Source: Orrella dioscoreae
GTDB lineage: Bacteria; Pseudomonadota; Gammaproteobacteria; Burkholderiales; Burkholderiaceae_B
NCBI RefSeq assembly: GCF_900089455.2
Contig: NZ_LT907988.1
Coordinates: 2,108,001-2,172,000 of the forward strand
DNA: 64,000 bases
Direction: 5' to 3'
Position numbers and translations under genes: made by a program. Below, piece after piece: positions 1-11,642 of the stretch; position 1 is the first letter of the stretch; the number at the start of each line of letters is the position of its first letter. The notes below the pieces were generated by a model. It saw nothing but the letters and a program-made list of their open reading frames with translations, searched no databases and was not told the origin of the DNA.

Positions 1-282
1 GGCTCCCCCTGTTCTTCGGCGGGCCTGGTGGCACGCGACGTGTCTGGCGCGCTGCTGGCGTGCCAGCAAGGGACTTGGCGCCTGCAGGGAGGAGGTTTCG
101 GCGGCATGTTCCTGATGGCGTCGTCGGGCCATTGCGTGACAGGGGGCGGGTTCAAACCCAATCCCGTGACCGGCGCCTGTTCGTGCCCCGTGGGTTTTCT
201 CCCTTATCCGGTGGCCCAGACCCGGGGCGGTTTTCATGACGAGGACTTCCAGGTCTATCACACCTATGTCTGCATGCCTTGA
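1..282 (+). CDS. C-terminal fragment of a PilV/shufflon-like pilus tip protein
   Basis: The reading frame is open from the first base, so this is the 3' end of a longer gene cut by the window. The visible 93 residues hold five cysteines, many glycines and the pattern C-S-S-A-G-L-V-A-R-D..G-A-L-L-A-C-Q-x-G-T-W. A G-L-x-A....G-x-L-x-C-x-x-G-x-W pattern is common at the C-termini of PilV-type minor pilins and adhesins (family knowledge). Such ends are disulfide-bonded and lie outside the cell. No signal peptide or pilin N-terminus can be seen because the start is missing. A GC hairpin with no T-run (about 289-303) follows the stop. The family call is inferred from this pattern alone. Confidence 0.5.
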   Translation, partial: GSPCSSAGLVARDVSGALLACQQGTWRLQGGGFGGMFLMASSGHCVTGGGFKPNPVTGACSCPVGFLPYPVAQTRGGFHDEDFQVYHTYVCMP

Positions 283-349
283 TGTTCGGGCCCCTGTGGG
301 GGCACTGGCTCTATAATCAAAGATTCGCCCCTACCCGGCCCGCATCGCG

Positions 350-2967
<2,618 letters not shown>

Positions 2968-2971
<4 letters not shown>

Positions 2972-3297
2972 TCATTGGCCTGCGTCGGCTGTTCCGTCGC
3001 GGGCCGGCGCCCGAGGCGCCCAAGACACCCATGAGTGAAAACGAAACGCCTGACGGTGCCGTAGAGCCCCCCATGCACCACCTGGTGGTGGATGCCTGCG
3101 GCCTGACCTGCCCCTTGCCCATCCTGCGCGCCAAGAAAGCCCTGGCCCAGCTGGAGAGCGGGCAGGTGCTGAAAGTGCTGACCACGGATCGCAACGCGGT
3201 CAAGGACTTCCAGGCCTTTTCCCGCCAGACCGGCAACACGCTGCTGTTGCAGCAGGCGGTCGGCGCCCGCGTCCTGCATTACCTGGAGCGGCGCTGA
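2968..3297 (+). CDS. TusA/SirA-family sulfur carrier protein
   Basis: Small sulfur-carrier protein of the TusA (SirA/YedF) fold. Members pass persulfide sulfur for tRNA thiolation or related sulfur metabolism. The TusA domain starts near residue 39 ([18 protein letters not shown]) and holds the family CPxP motif with its single catalytic cysteine. The chosen ATG overlaps the alaS stop as ATGA and follows AGGAA by about 5 nt. This adds an arginine-rich extension of about 38 residues. A later ATG at 3031 would give a product closer to the family's roughly 80 aa. The subfamily (TusA versus YedF-like) cannot be settled from the sequence. Confidence 0.85.
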
Positions 3298-3385
3298 CCT
3301 CCGGGTTTCGTCCGGTGTTTTCCCGCGTGGAAGGCCCTGAAGTACACTGCGGCTACAACATTTTTACGGCAACGAAGGCTTTTTG

Positions 3386-3415
3386 TTGCCAATCCTTCTG
3401 GTTGGGTGCTATCCT
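3386..3415 (+). promoter_or_regulatory. putative sigma70 promoter of rpsP operon
   Basis: TTGCCA (3386-3391), an 18-nt spacer and TATCCT (3410-3415) lie 35 nt upstream of the rpsP start, within the only AT-rich stretch between the TusA-like gene and rpsP. The match to the consensus is moderate. Confidence 0.5.
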
Positions 3416-3450
3416 AACTGGCTTTTCTCAACATTTTCAAGGAATTACCT

Positions 3451-3711
3451 ATGGTGGTGATTCGCCTGGCCCGCGGTGGGTCCAAGAAGCGACCGTTTTA
3501 CAACGTAGTGGCAGCTGATTCGCGCAACCGTCGCGATGGCCGCTTCATCGAGCGCGTGGGTTTCTACAACCCCGTCGCCAACGAAAACGAAGAACGTCTG
3601 CGCCTGGCGCTGGACCGCGTCAAGCACTGGACCGACACCGGCGCCCAGCTGTCGCCGGCCGTTGCTCGCCTGGTCAAGGACTACTCGGCCAAGGTTTCGG
3701 CTGCAGCGTGA
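3451..3711 (+). CDS. rpsP: 30S ribosomal protein S16
   Basis: Small-subunit protein needed for 30S assembly. The 86-aa product begins [20 protein letters not shown], the conserved S16 N-terminus, and continues with the [19 protein letters not shown] block. A strong Shine-Dalgarno AAGGAA (3439-3444) sits 6 nt before the ATG. It is the first gene of rpsP-rimM-trmD. A 124-nt gap to rimM contains a copy of the intergenic repeat described below, which is unusual inside this operon. Confidence 0.97.
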   Translation: MVVIRLARGGSKKRPFYNVVAADSRNRRDGRFIERVGFYNPVANENEERLRLALDRVKHWTDTGAQLSPAVARLVKDYSAKVSAAA

Positions 3712-3716
3712 TGGCC

Positions 3717-3797
3717 CACCCCCGGGGCGCTGTCGCGCTTCCCTGCCAAGGGGGCGCCACTGGCGGGCCGGCAAAGCCGGCTCCGCGATGGCCTGGA
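3717..3797 (+). repeat. GC-rich intergenic repeat, copy A
   Basis: The element runs CACCCCCGGGGCGCTG, then AAGGGGGCGCC, then GGGCCGGCAAAGCCGGCTCC. The same order of blocks recurs at 21401-21486 (same orientation) and 55493-55571 (reverse orientation). The end contains the near-palindrome CCGGCAAAGCCGG, and the CCCCC/GGGGG blocks can form a stem. Here it separates rpsP from rimM. Confidence 0.75.
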
Positions 3798-3835
3798 TCG
3801 GGGGTTACCGCCGCACTGATCGTGGGCGGGACTGA

Positions 3836-4471
3836 ATGAGCACTACGCAAAACGCCAAGCCCGACGATCTCGTCGAGCTGGGTCGCATTACGTCAGCCTA
3901 TGGCGTCCGTGGCATGGTCAAGGTGCAGCCGCACTCTGCCCAGGCCGAGGTGCTGCTGGCCGCAAGGCAATGGTGGCTGGGACGTCAGTCTCCGCTTGCC
4001 GCCTCGCGTGACGCACCAGGCAGCGTGCCTGCCGATCTGCGGCTCGTCGGCGTGAAAACCTCCCGTCCCCAGGGCGCCACGGTCGTGGCTGCGCTGGAAG
4101 GGTTGGTCGATCGCGATGAGGCCGAAGCCTTGCGCGGCACCAGTGTCTTCGTGCCGCGGTCCGCTTTCCCGGCGCCGGATGATGACGAGTATTACTGGGT
4201 CGACCTGGTCGGCTGCATGGTCTATGGCGTCGACGACGCCGATGCGCCCGTGCTGCTGGGCCGGGTGGATGCGGTAACCGAAAACGGCGCGCATGCGCTG
4301 CTGGACATCGCCTGCCTGCAGGCAGCCCAGGGTGAAGCCGAGCCGTCCCCGGTGTTGTCGTCCAAGGGGCGCCAACGCTCGCTTCTCGTGCCGTTCGTGA
4401 ACGCTCACGTGCTCAATGTCGACCTCGGCGCACGCCGCATCGACACGAACTGGCCGGCCGACCTCGACTAG
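3836..4471 (+). CDS. rimM: ribosome maturation factor RimM
   Basis: Binds S19 and helps mature the 3' head domain of 16S rRNA. The 211-aa product has the N-terminal RimM barrel with LGRITSAYGVRGMVKV near residue 16 and the PRC-barrel with EYYWVDLVGCMVYG near residue 120. It ends with the typical VPFVNAHVLNVDL block. An insertion of about 30 residues between the strands of the N-terminal domain makes it longer than E. coli RimM (182 aa). It lies between rpsP and trmD as in most bacteria, and the ATG at 3836 directly follows the repeat element. Confidence 0.95.
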   Translation: MSTTQNAKPDDLVELGRITSAYGVRGMVKVQPHSAQAEVLLAARQWWLGRQSPLAASRDAPGSVPADLRLVGVKTSRPQGATVVAALEGLVDRDEAEALRGTSVFVPRSAFPAPDDDEYYWVDLVGCMVYGVDDADAPVLLGRVDAVTENGAHALLDIACLQAAQGEAEPSPVLSSKGRQRSLLVPFVNAHVLNVDLGARRIDTNWPADLD

Positions 4472-4507
4472 GGCCTCCTGACGCGCGGCTTCGCCCGCGC
4501 CTTTGCC

Positions 4508-5299
4508 ATGCGCTTCGACGTGCTTACGCTGTTTCCCGATATGTTCGGGGTCGTCCGCGACCTCGGCGTGACGGGGCGCGGGCACGCGCAGGGCCGCTGG
4601 GCCTTGCGCGCCTGGAATCCACGCGACTACACGCATGACGTTCACCGCACCGTGGACGACCGTCCCTATGGCGGCGGACCCGGCATGGTCATGCTTGCCC
4701 AGCCCTTGGAAGACACCCTGGCCGCCGTGCGCGCCGACCGTGCCGCCACGGGCGCGCCGCCCGCCCGCGTGGCCTTGCTGTCTCCCACCGGCCGCCGCTT
4801 CGACCAGGCGGCCGCGGGCGAGCTGGCGCAAGGCGGCGGCCTGATCCTGGTCTGCGGCCGCTACGAAGGCGTGGACCAGCGCTTCATCGACCGCTGCGTC
4901 GATGAGGAATGGTCCTTGGGCGATTTCGTGCTGTCTGGCGGCGAACTGGCCGCCATGGCCATGATCGACGCCACGGTGCGGCTTTTGCCCGGCGTGCTGA
5001 ACGATGCGGAGTCCGCCTTGCAGGATTCCTTCCACCGCAATGTGTCGGGCCTGCTCGACAGCCCGCATTACACGCGTCCCGAAGTCCATGCGTCCCTGGC
5101 CGTGCCGGCGCCCCTGATGTCCGGGCATCACGCTCGCATCCAGCGCTGGCGGCGCGATCAATCCCTGGCGTTGACTGCCGCGCGCCGCCCGGAGCTCATC
5201 GAACAGGCGCGCCAGCGCGGGGAGTTGAGCAAGGAAGACGAGCGCGTCCTGGCGGCGTTGCGCGACGTGTCTGCCCAGGCGGATACCTCCGCTTCCTGA
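4508..5299 (+). CDS. trmD: tRNA (guanine37-N1)-methyltransferase
   Basis: SAM-dependent SPOUT enzyme that methylates G37 next to the anticodon and so prevents +1 frameshifting. The 263-aa product starts [13 protein letters not shown]. It shows the knotted SAM-site motifs: GGGPGMVM near 56, [12 protein letters not shown] near 115 and [13 protein letters not shown] near 137. The gap to rimM is 36 nt with no obvious terminator, so it is probably cotranscribed. The usual next gene, rplS, is absent: the following gene is an EamA transporter on the opposite strand. Confidence 0.96.
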   Translation: MRFDVLTLFPDMFGVVRDLGVTGRGHAQGRWALRAWNPRDYTHDVHRTVDDRPYGGGPGMVMLAQPLEDTLAAVRADRAATGAPPARVALLSPTGRRFDQAAAGELAQGGGLILVCGRYEGVDQRFIDRCVDEEWSLGDFVLSGGELAAMAMIDATVRLLPGVLNDAESALQDSFHRNVSGLLDSPHYTRPEVHASLAVPAPLMSGHHARIQRWRRDQSLALTAARRPELIEQARQRGELSKEDERVLAALRDVSAQADTSAS

Positions 5300-5348
5300 A
5301 CACTGAACGCGCGCGCGTTCGTCCCGGCTCACCGCAGACGCGCGCTTT

Positions 5349-6275
5349 TCAGTCCTTCCTTTCCGCGGCGGCCGACGCCGCGGCCACTTGCGGGCTGCCT
5401 CGCAGGACCAGCCACAAGGCCACGGCGATCAGGCCCGTGCTGCCCAGATGGGCCAGCGTCACAGGTTCGTCGAAGATCAGCCAGTCCCACAGCACGCCGA
5501 ATATCGGGATGATGAAGGTCACCGTGGTGGCCTTCAGCGGCCCGATGTCCGCCAGCAGGCGAAAGAACACGATGTAGGCATAGGACGTGCACAGCAGGCC
5601 GAGTCCCAGCATGGCCAGCCAGGCATTCAGCGGCGCGTCCAGCCAGCCCGGCGGCGCATCGCCCAGGCTGGCGTGCAACATGAAGGGCAGCAGCGCCAGC
5701 ACGGCGCCGACCTGGCTGCCCAATGCCATCAGGCGGTTGTCGAGCCCGCCGCGCTCGGTGATCCAGCGGCGGGTCATGAAGCCGCCCAACGCATAGCACA
5801 GGGTGGCCACCAGGCAGGCGCCCACGCCCGCCAGCATGCGGGCCTCCACCGCCACGGGGCCGGCCTGCGTCAGCACCGCCACGCCCATCAATCCCACGCA
5901 GACCCCGGCCAGGCGCGCCAGCGTGGCACGCTCGCCGAAGCACAGCGCGCCGATCAGCACGCCCATGAGTGGCGTCATGGCATTGAAAATGGCGCTGTAG
6001 CCTGCCGGCAGGCGCTGGGCGGCGAAGGCGTACATGAGGAAGGGCGCGGCCGAGCTGAGCACGCCCAGCAGCAGGGCGTGGCGCAGCTTGCCGTGGAAGC
6101 GCAGGGGCACGCGCAGCGACAGCACCACGGCCAGCAGGCCCAGCATGCCCAGCGAAACACGGAAAAAGGCCGACGGCACGGTGCCCAGGTAGGGCGCTGC
6201 CGCACGCAGGAAGATGAAGCTGCTGCCCCAGAGCGCGGCCAGGAACAGCAGTCTGGCGAGATCGACGGGGCGCAA
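5349..6275 (-). CDS. EamA/DMT-family exporter
   Basis: Inner-membrane protein of 308 aa with about ten hydrophobic segments arranged as two EamA repeats (about residues 8-135 and 150-290). The opening LLFLAALWGSSFIFLRAAAP is a typical DMT-superfamily first helix (RhaT/YdcZ-like). Members export amino acids, nucleobases or other small metabolites; the substrate cannot be read from sequence. Its start lies 1 nt after the stop of the upstream histidine-kinase gene on the same strand, so it is probably the last gene of a valS-downstream two-component operon. It converges on trmD. Confidence 0.85.
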   Translation of the reverse strand: MRPVDLARLLFLAALWGSSFIFLRAAAPYLGTVPSAFFRVSLGMLGLLAVVLSLRVPLRFHGKLRHALLLGVLSSAAPFLMYAFAAQRLPAGYSAIFNAMTPLMGVLIGALCFGERATLARLAGVCVGLMGVAVLTQAGPVAVEARMLAGVGACLVATLCYALGGFMTRRWITERGGLDNRLMALGSQVGAVLALLPFMLHASLGDAPPGWLDAPLNAWLAMLGLGLLCTSYAYIVFFRLLADIGPLKATTVTFIIPIFGVLWDWLIFDEPVTLAHLGSTGLIAVALWLVLRGSPQVAAASAAAERKD

Positions 6276-6276
6276 T

Positions 6277-7668
6277 TCAGGTCTCCTGGGTGGGCTGGGG
6301 CCCGGCCAGGGCAGGGAAGGTGATGGTCACCTGGAAGCCCCGTCCATCCAGGCCGCTGCCGCACAGGCGCGTGGCGCCGTGCAGGGCGGCCACCCGGGCC
6401 ACCAGCGACAGCCCGATGCCGCTGCCGCGCTCACGGTTGCCCGGCACCCGATAGAAGCGGTCGAAGATCTTCTCGTGTTCGTCGGTCGGCACGCCGGGGC
6501 CGTTGTCGGCCACCGACAGCGTCACGCCGCCGAGCGGGGCGGGATGGCAGCGCACTTCGATGCGCCCGCCCACGTGGCCGTGGCGGATGGCGTTATCCAG
6601 CAGGTTGCCCACCAGCACCCCCAGCGCGTCGACGTCGCCGCGGATGCGGCAGGGCGCCACGTCCAGCTTCAATTGCAACTGCTTGGCGCGTGCCTCGCTT
6701 TCGAACTCCCGCGCCATGACGTGGATCACGCGGTCCAGCGCCACGGTCTCGGTCAACTGGGCATCGTGCAGGGCGTCCAGGCGCGCCTGGTCCAGCAGTT
6801 GCTCGGCCAGCCGGGCGCTGCGGGCAATGCCTTGCTGCAGCTTGTCCAGCGCTTCGCGCGTGGCGGCCGGGTTGTCCGCCTGGCGGGCCACTTCGGCATG
6901 GCTGGCCAGGACGGCCAGCGGCGTGCGCAGCTCGTGCGCGGCGTCCGCGACGAAGCGCTTTTCGTTCTGCACGGCTTCGTCCAGCCGCGCCAGCAGGCGA
7001 TTGATCGCATCGATGAGCGGCTGCAGCTCTTCGGGCAGGTTGGCGTGGGGCAGGGGCGTCAGGTCCAGCGCAGGCCGGGCCAGGATGTCCTGGCGCAGCG
7101 TGTTCAGCGGACGCAGCGTGCGGCGCAGCACGAACCACACCGCGCCGGTCATGGCCACGACGAACAGCAGCGTCATGCGCATGCTGCGTTTCAGCAGGTC
7201 GCGGAATTCGGCGCGCAACTGGGTCTGGCTCTTGGCGACCTGCACCTGGATCAGGCCTTCGGCATCCGAGATCGAATAGACCCGCCAGTTTTCCTCGCCC
7301 AGGTGGATGTCGCTGAACCCCAGGCCGAAATCTGGCCGCAAGGCCGACGGCGGCGAGCCGGGCGAGCGCATCAGCAGCACATTGCGATGCAGATCCCAGA
7401 TCTGGAACGAGAGTTCGTCGCCCTTGAAGAGATAGGGCGGGTCGGCGGCCAGGCGATAGTTCTCGGGCCCGCCGGGACTGGCGGCGGTCTGTGTCAGGCG
7501 TCTGGGCGTGGACATGACGATCTGGCTGGCGACATCCTTCAGCGACTGGTCCCACAGGCCGGTTTCGGCGCGGGTGTACTCGTGCATCCACTCGATCCGG
7601 CTGATCACGCTGAAGACCACCAGGATCAGCATGAACGTCAGGAAGAGCCGCTTGCCGAGGGAGTTCAC
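6277..7668 (-). CDS. sensor histidine kinase (QseC/TctE type)
   Basis: Membrane sensor kinase of 463 aa. Hydrophobic segments at about residues 7-25 and 164-182 bracket a periplasmic sensor of about 140 aa. The HisKA box RFVADAAHELRTPL holds the phospho-accepting His near residue 245. The HATPase_c domain follows with DNGPGVP (G1), EKIFDRFYR (F) and GSGIGLSLV (G2). The pairing with an OmpR-type regulator, with which it overlaps by 4 nt, and the overall layout resemble QseBC/PmrAB systems. The signal is unknown. The EamA exporter just downstream may be a target or a cotranscribed partner (inference). Confidence 0.92.
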   Translation of the reverse strand: MNSLGKRLFLTFMLILVVFSVISRIEWMHEYTRAETGLWDQSLKDVASQIVMSTPRRLTQTAASPGGPENYRLAADPPYLFKGDELSFQIWDLHRNVLLMRSPGSPPSALRPDFGLGFSDIHLGEENWRVYSISDAEGLIQVQVAKSQTQLRAEFRDLLKRSMRMTLLFVVAMTGAVWFVLRRTLRPLNTLRQDILARPALDLTPLPHANLPEELQPLIDAINRLLARLDEAVQNEKRFVADAAHELRTPLAVLASHAEVARQADNPAATREALDKLQQGIARSARLAEQLLDQARLDALHDAQLTETVALDRVIHVMAREFESEARAKQLQLKLDVAPCRIRGDVDALGVLVGNLLDNAIRHGHVGGRIEVRCHPAPLGGVTLSVADNGPGVPTDEHEKIFDRFYRVPGNRERGSGIGLSLVARVAALHGATRLCGSGLDGRGFQVTITFPALAGPQPTQET

Positions 7669-8351
7669 GCGGTGGCCTCGCCCAGCCGGTAGCCGTAGCC
7701 GTGGACGGTGACGATGAGGTCGTCGCCCAGCTTGCGCCGCAGCTGATGGATGTAGACGGCGATCGTGTTGCTTTCGATGGTGCCGTGATCGCCGTAGACG
7801 GCGTCCTCCAGCTGGTGGCGCGTCAGCGTGTGGCCCTGGCGTTGCATCAGGGCCTGCAGGGTGAGGTATTCGTGCAGGCTCAGCGCCACCGGCGTGCCCT
7901 CGCGCGTCACGCTGCGCGTGGCGGTCTCGATGGCGACGTCGCGATAACTGAGCAGCGGCAGGACCGTGCCGGTGCTGCGCCGCAGGACGGCACGCAGCCG
8001 CGCCAACAGCTCGTCCAGCGGAAAGGGCTTGACCAGGTAGTCGTCCGCCCCGGCGTCCAAGGCCTTCAGCCGCTCGCTCAGGTGGTCATGCGCGCTGATG
8101 ACGAGCACGGGCGTGGGGTCCAGCCGTGCACGCATGGACTCCAGCACGCTGTGGCCCGAGCGGTCGGGCAGGCCCAGGTCCAGCAGGACCGCCGTGTAGG
8201 CATGATCGGTCAGGGCCAGGCGCGCGGCCGCGGCATCGCTGGCCCAATCCACCAGGTTGGCGCCGCCTTGCAGCAATCCCGCGCGCAGGCCATCGCCCAA
8301 TAGCGCGTCATCCTCGACCAGCAATATCCGCAACGCCGCACTCCCATTCAT
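7665..8351 (-). CDS. OmpR-family response regulator
   Basis: DNA-binding regulator of 228 aa. The receiver domain (about residues 8-120) has acidic residues ED near 14, the phospho-acceptor Asp in LLDLGLPD near 57, the Thr/Ser switch in VISAHD and Lys in DDYLVKPF near 107. The C-terminal winged helix has the end motif IHQLRRKLGDDLIVTVHGYGYRLG. It overlaps the kinase start by 4 nt. No good Shine-Dalgarno is seen. The start lies directly beside a long GC hairpin in the 43-nt gap from valS, so valS read-through and this structure may set its expression. Confidence 0.93.
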   Translation of the reverse strand: MNGSAALRILLVEDDALLGDGLRAGLLQGGANLVDWASDAAAARLALTDHAYTAVLLDLGLPDRSGHSVLESMRARLDPTPVLVISAHDHLSERLKALDAGADDYLVKPFPLDELLARLRAVLRRSTGTVLPLLSYRDVAIETATRSVTREGTPVALSLHEYLTLQALMQRQGHTLTRHQLEDAVYGDHGTIESNTIAVYIHQLRRKLGDDLIVTVHGYGYRLGEATA

Positions 8352-8355
8352 TCAT

Positions 8356-8381
8356 GCGTGGCGCCCGCCCGGGCGCCACGC
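8356..8381 (-). other. 11-12 bp perfect inverted repeat between valS and the response regulator
   Basis: GCGTGGCGCCCG (8356-8367) and CGGGCGCCACGC (8370-8381) are exact reverse complements. As RNA they give an 11-bp GC stem with a 4-nt loop. No T-run follows on the minus strand, so it is not a standard terminator. It ends 5 nt before the response-regulator start codon and could mask initiation. Confidence 0.7.
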
Positions 8382-8394
8382 GGCAGGCGCCTGT

Positions 8395-11280
8395 CTAGGC
8401 AGCCAGCTTGGCCCGTTGCGCCCGCACCATGCCCAGCGTTTCGCTGAACTGCGCCAGGCGCGCCTTTTCCTGTTCGACCACCGCGGCCGGCGCGCGCTCG
8501 ACGAAACTGGCGTTCGAGAGCTTGGCGTTGGCTCGGGTGATCTCGCCTTCCAGGCGTGCGATTTCCTTGTCCAGGCGCGCGGTTTCCGCCGCCACGTCGA
8601 TTTCGACGTGCAGCATCAGGCGGGCCTGGTCCACGACTTGCACCGGCGCGCCCAGGTCGGGCAGCGTCGCCACGACGTCCACCTTGGCCAGGCGCGCGAG
8701 CGCGGCCAGGTAAGGGGCGTTGCGAGTCAGCGTTTCCGCATCGCCTTCCGCCAGCAGCGGCACGCGCTCGGCGGGCGACAGGCCCATCTCGCTGCGCAGC
8801 GCGCGCACGGCGTCGACTTGGCGCTTGAGCGCCGCGACGTCGGCTTCGGCGACCTCGTCCAGCGCGGCCGGGTTGGCCACCGGATAGGGCTGCACGCTGA
8901 CACTGCCGGCGGCGTCGGCGGCGCGCACGCCTGCCACCACCGAGACCTTCTGCCACAGTTCTTCCGTGATGAACGGAATGACCGGGTGCGCCAGGCGCAG
9001 CACCACTTCCAGCACGCGTATCAGCGTGCGGCGCGTGGCCTGCTGCTGGCCCGGCGTGCCGCGCTGCAATTGCACCTTGGCCAGCTCCAGGTACCAGTCG
9101 CAATACTCGTCCCACACGAAGCGATACAGGGCGTTGGCGATGTTGTCGAAACGGTAGTCGTCAAAGCCCTTGGCCACTTCCATTTCCAGGCGCTGCAGCT
9201 GGCTCACGATCCAGCGGTCGGCGAAGGACAGATCCGCCGGATTCGGCTGCCGGGCCGCATCGGCGTGGCCTTCGGTGTTCATCAGCACGAAGCGCGTGGC
9301 GTTCCACAGCTTGTTGCAGAAGTTGCGGTAACCCTCGCAGCGCTTGAGATCGAAGTTGATGTTGCGGCCCAGCGTGGCATAGGCGGCCATCGTGAAGCGC
9401 AGCGCGTCGGTGCCGAAGGCGGGAATGCCGTCGGGGAACTGGCGGCGCGTCTTCTTCTCGATGTCGCCGGCCTGCTTGGGGTTCATCAGGCCGTAGGTGC
9501 GCTTGGCCACCAGGCTTTCGAGGTCGATGCCGTCGATCAGGTCCACGGGGTCCAGGGTGTTGCCCTTGGACTTGCTCATCTTCTGGCCGTCGGCGTCGCG
9601 GATCAGGCCGTGCACGTAGACATGGCGGAACGGCACCTGGCCGGTCAGGTGCGTGCTCATGAAGACCATGCGCGCGACCCAGAAGAAGATGATGTCGAAG
9701 CCGGTGACCAGCACGCTGGAGGGCAGGTAGCGCGCCAGGTCGGGCGTTTCGTCGGGCCAGCCCATCGTGGTGAAGGGCACCAGCGCGGACGAGAACCAGG
9801 TGTCCAGCACGTCGGCATCGCGCGTGAGCGGGCCGTCCACGCCGGCGGCGCGGGCCTGTGCGATGGCTTCCGCCTCGTCGTGCGCCACGAACACCTGGCC
9901 GTCGGCCGCGTGCCAGGCCGGGATCTGGTGGCCCCACCACAGCTGGCGCGAAATGCACCAGTCCTGGATGTTTTCCAGCCACTGGTTGTAGATGGTCGTC
10001 CAGTTCTCGGGATAGAAGGTCACGTCGCCGTTGCGGACCACTTCCAGCGCGACTTCCGTGATGCTGCGGCCGGCGTGGCGCGTGCCGGTGGGCGCGGGCT
10101 GGCTCATGCCGACGAACCACTGGTCGGTCAGCATGGGTTCCAGCACCACGCCGGTGCGGTCGCCCTTGGGCTGCATCATCTTGTGCGGCTCGATCTTGAC
10201 CAGGTAGCCGCCGGCTTCCAGCGCCGCCACCACGGCCTTGCGGGCCTCGTAGCGTTCCAGGCCGCGGAAGGCCTCGGGGCCGTTCTCGTTGACGTGCGCG
10301 TCCAGCGTGAAGATCACGATGAGCGGCAGCTTGTGGCGCTGCGCGCAGGCATAGTCGTTGAAGTCGTGCGCGCCGGTGATCTTGACGCAGCCCGTGCCGA
10401 AGGCCGGGTCGACGAAGTCGTCGGCAATGATCGGAATGTTGCGGTCGCACAGCGGCAGCTCGACCTGCTTGCCGACCAGATGGCGATAGCGCTCGTCGTC
10501 GGGATGCACGCACAGTGCGCCGTCGGCCAGCATGGTTTCCGGGCGCGTGGTGGCGATCGTCATGCCGCGCAGCGTGACCGTGTTGCCGTCCTTGTCGGTG
10601 ATCGTCTGCGGTCCGTCGACAAAGGGGTATTCGATGTGCCACAGGAAGCCGTCGGTCTCTTCCGACACCACTTCCAGGTCGGACACGGCGGTGAGCAGCT
10701 TGGGATCCCAGTTCACCAGGCGCTTGCCGCGATAGATCAGGCCTTCGCGGTACAGGCGCACGAAGGTTTCCACGACGCCGCGCGACATGCGCTCGTCCAT
10801 GGTGAAGTATTCGCGCGGCCAGTCGGCCGAGGCGCCCAGGCGGCGCACCTGGCTGGTGATGGTGCTGCCGGACTGTTCCTTCCACGCCCAGACCTTCTCG
10901 ACGAAGGCCTCGCGGCCCAGGTCGTGGCGCGAGACCTTCTGGGCGTCCAGCTGGCGCTCGACCACGATCTGCGTGGCGATGCCGGCATGGTCGGTGCCGG
11001 GCACGAAGACCGTGTCGTCACCCTTCATGCGGTGGTAGCGCACCAGCCCGTCCATGATGGTCTGGTTGAAGGCGTGGCCCATGTGCAGGGTGCCCGTCAC
11101 GTTGGGCGGGGGAAACTGGATGGCGTAGGGCGCGGCGACGCCGCCATCGGCGGGTTGTACGTGCTGGCCGGCCTTGAAGTAACCCCGGCGCTCCCACTCG
11201 GCGTACCAGCGCGACTCGAGCTCGGCGGGTTCGAAGCTCTTGGACAGTTCGGGCGTATCGGCGGAGGCGGGGGCAGTCAT
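8395..11280 (-). CDS. valS: valyl-tRNA synthetase
   Basis: Class Ia synthetase that charges tRNA-Val and edits threonine mischarging. From the chosen ATG ([16 protein letters not shown]) the product is 961 aa, close to E. coli ValRS (951). An in-frame upstream ATG at 11355 would add 25 Pro/Arg-rich residues and is less likely. The HIGH motif appears as HMGH within [12 protein letters not shown] near residue 60, and KMSKS as [10 protein letters not shown] near 570. The CP1 editing domain lies between them. A C-terminal coiled coil with [13 protein letters not shown] is the usual ValRS tRNA-binding arm. It stands alone upstream of the two-component genes. Confidence 0.97.
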   Translation of the reverse strand: MTAPASADTPELSKSFEPAELESRWYAEWERRGYFKAGQHVQPADGGVAAPYAIQFPPPNVTGTLHMGHAFNQTIMDGLVRYHRMKGDDTVFVPGTDHAGIATQIVVERQLDAQKVSRHDLGREAFVEKVWAWKEQSGSTITSQVRRLGASADWPREYFTMDERMSRGVVETFVRLYREGLIYRGKRLVNWDPKLLTAVSDLEVVSEETDGFLWHIEYPFVDGPQTITDKDGNTVTLRGMTIATTRPETMLADGALCVHPDDERYRHLVGKQVELPLCDRNIPIIADDFVDPAFGTGCVKITGAHDFNDYACAQRHKLPLIVIFTLDAHVNENGPEAFRGLERYEARKAVVAALEAGGYLVKIEPHKMMQPKGDRTGVVLEPMLTDQWFVGMSQPAPTGTRHAGRSITEVALEVVRNGDVTFYPENWTTIYNQWLENIQDWCISRQLWWGHQIPAWHAADGQVFVAHDEAEAIAQARAAGVDGPLTRDADVLDTWFSSALVPFTTMGWPDETPDLARYLPSSVLVTGFDIIFFWVARMVFMSTHLTGQVPFRHVYVHGLIRDADGQKMSKSKGNTLDPVDLIDGIDLESLVAKRTYGLMNPKQAGDIEKKTRRQFPDGIPAFGTDALRFTMAAYATLGRNINFDLKRCEGYRNFCNKLWNATRFVLMNTEGHADAARQPNPADLSFADRWIVSQLQRLEMEVAKGFDDYRFDNIANALYRFVWDEYCDWYLELAKVQLQRGTPGQQQATRRTLIRVLEVVLRLAHPVIPFITEELWQKVSVVAGVRAADAAGSVSVQPYPVANPAALDEVAEADVAALKRQVDAVRALRSEMGLSPAERVPLLAEGDAETLTRNAPYLAALARLAKVDVVATLPDLGAPVQVVDQARLMLHVEIDVAAETARLDKEIARLEGEITRANAKLSNASFVERAPAAVVEQEKARLAQFSETLGMVRAQRAKLAA

Positions 11281-11414
11281 GAACGGGAATTCCGGGGTGA
11301 TGGGGCTGTCGAATAAGGGCCGGCGTGGCGGCGGGCGGGGCGAAATGCGGGGCAAAAGCCGCCGCGCCCGGTGCTCGCGCCATGAGGCGAACCCGCAATT
11401 CTAAGAGATATGGA

Positions 11415-11437
11415 TTGAAGCCTTGGCATGCTAGAAT
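11415..11437 (+). promoter_or_regulatory. valS-ndk intergenic region with candidate extended -10
   Basis: The 362-nt gap 11281-11642 between divergent valS and ndk holds no convincing gene. The best promoter element is TGCTAGAAT (11429-11437), an extended -10 (TGnTAGAAT) facing ndk, without a well-placed -35. It would give a leader of about 200 nt. The rest is AT-richer than its surroundings but shows no clear operator. Confidence 0.35.
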
Positions 11438-11642
11438 TCCGGGTTAGTGAAAATATTCGCGAAGTGTCTGAATTCATTCAACAAATTCAGGTCAAACAAA
11501 GTTGCCGGGAAAAGTGCTGCCCGCGGTGTTGTCCGTGTGTTGCCCGCCAGCTTTGTCCAGCAAAAATCACTCGGCGGACCCGCCGACAAGTTCGCTGCTC
11601 AGCCCGCTGAGCAAACCATTGAAGAAACCGGAGTTTTCCAGC

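Noticed and set aside
3315-3518. 67-codon frame in the rpsP promoter region
   Set aside because: Overlaps the rpsP start and promoter, and has no coding character.
8257-11316. 1019-codon plus-strand frame over valS
   Set aside because: Antisense shadow caused by high GC. The minus strand encodes a complete ValRS with HIGH and KMSKS motifs.
11428-11642. Short frames upstream of ndk, including an N-terminal extension of ndk
   Set aside because: Homologous NDK sequence starts at 11643 with its own ribosome site; upstream residues are random-like.
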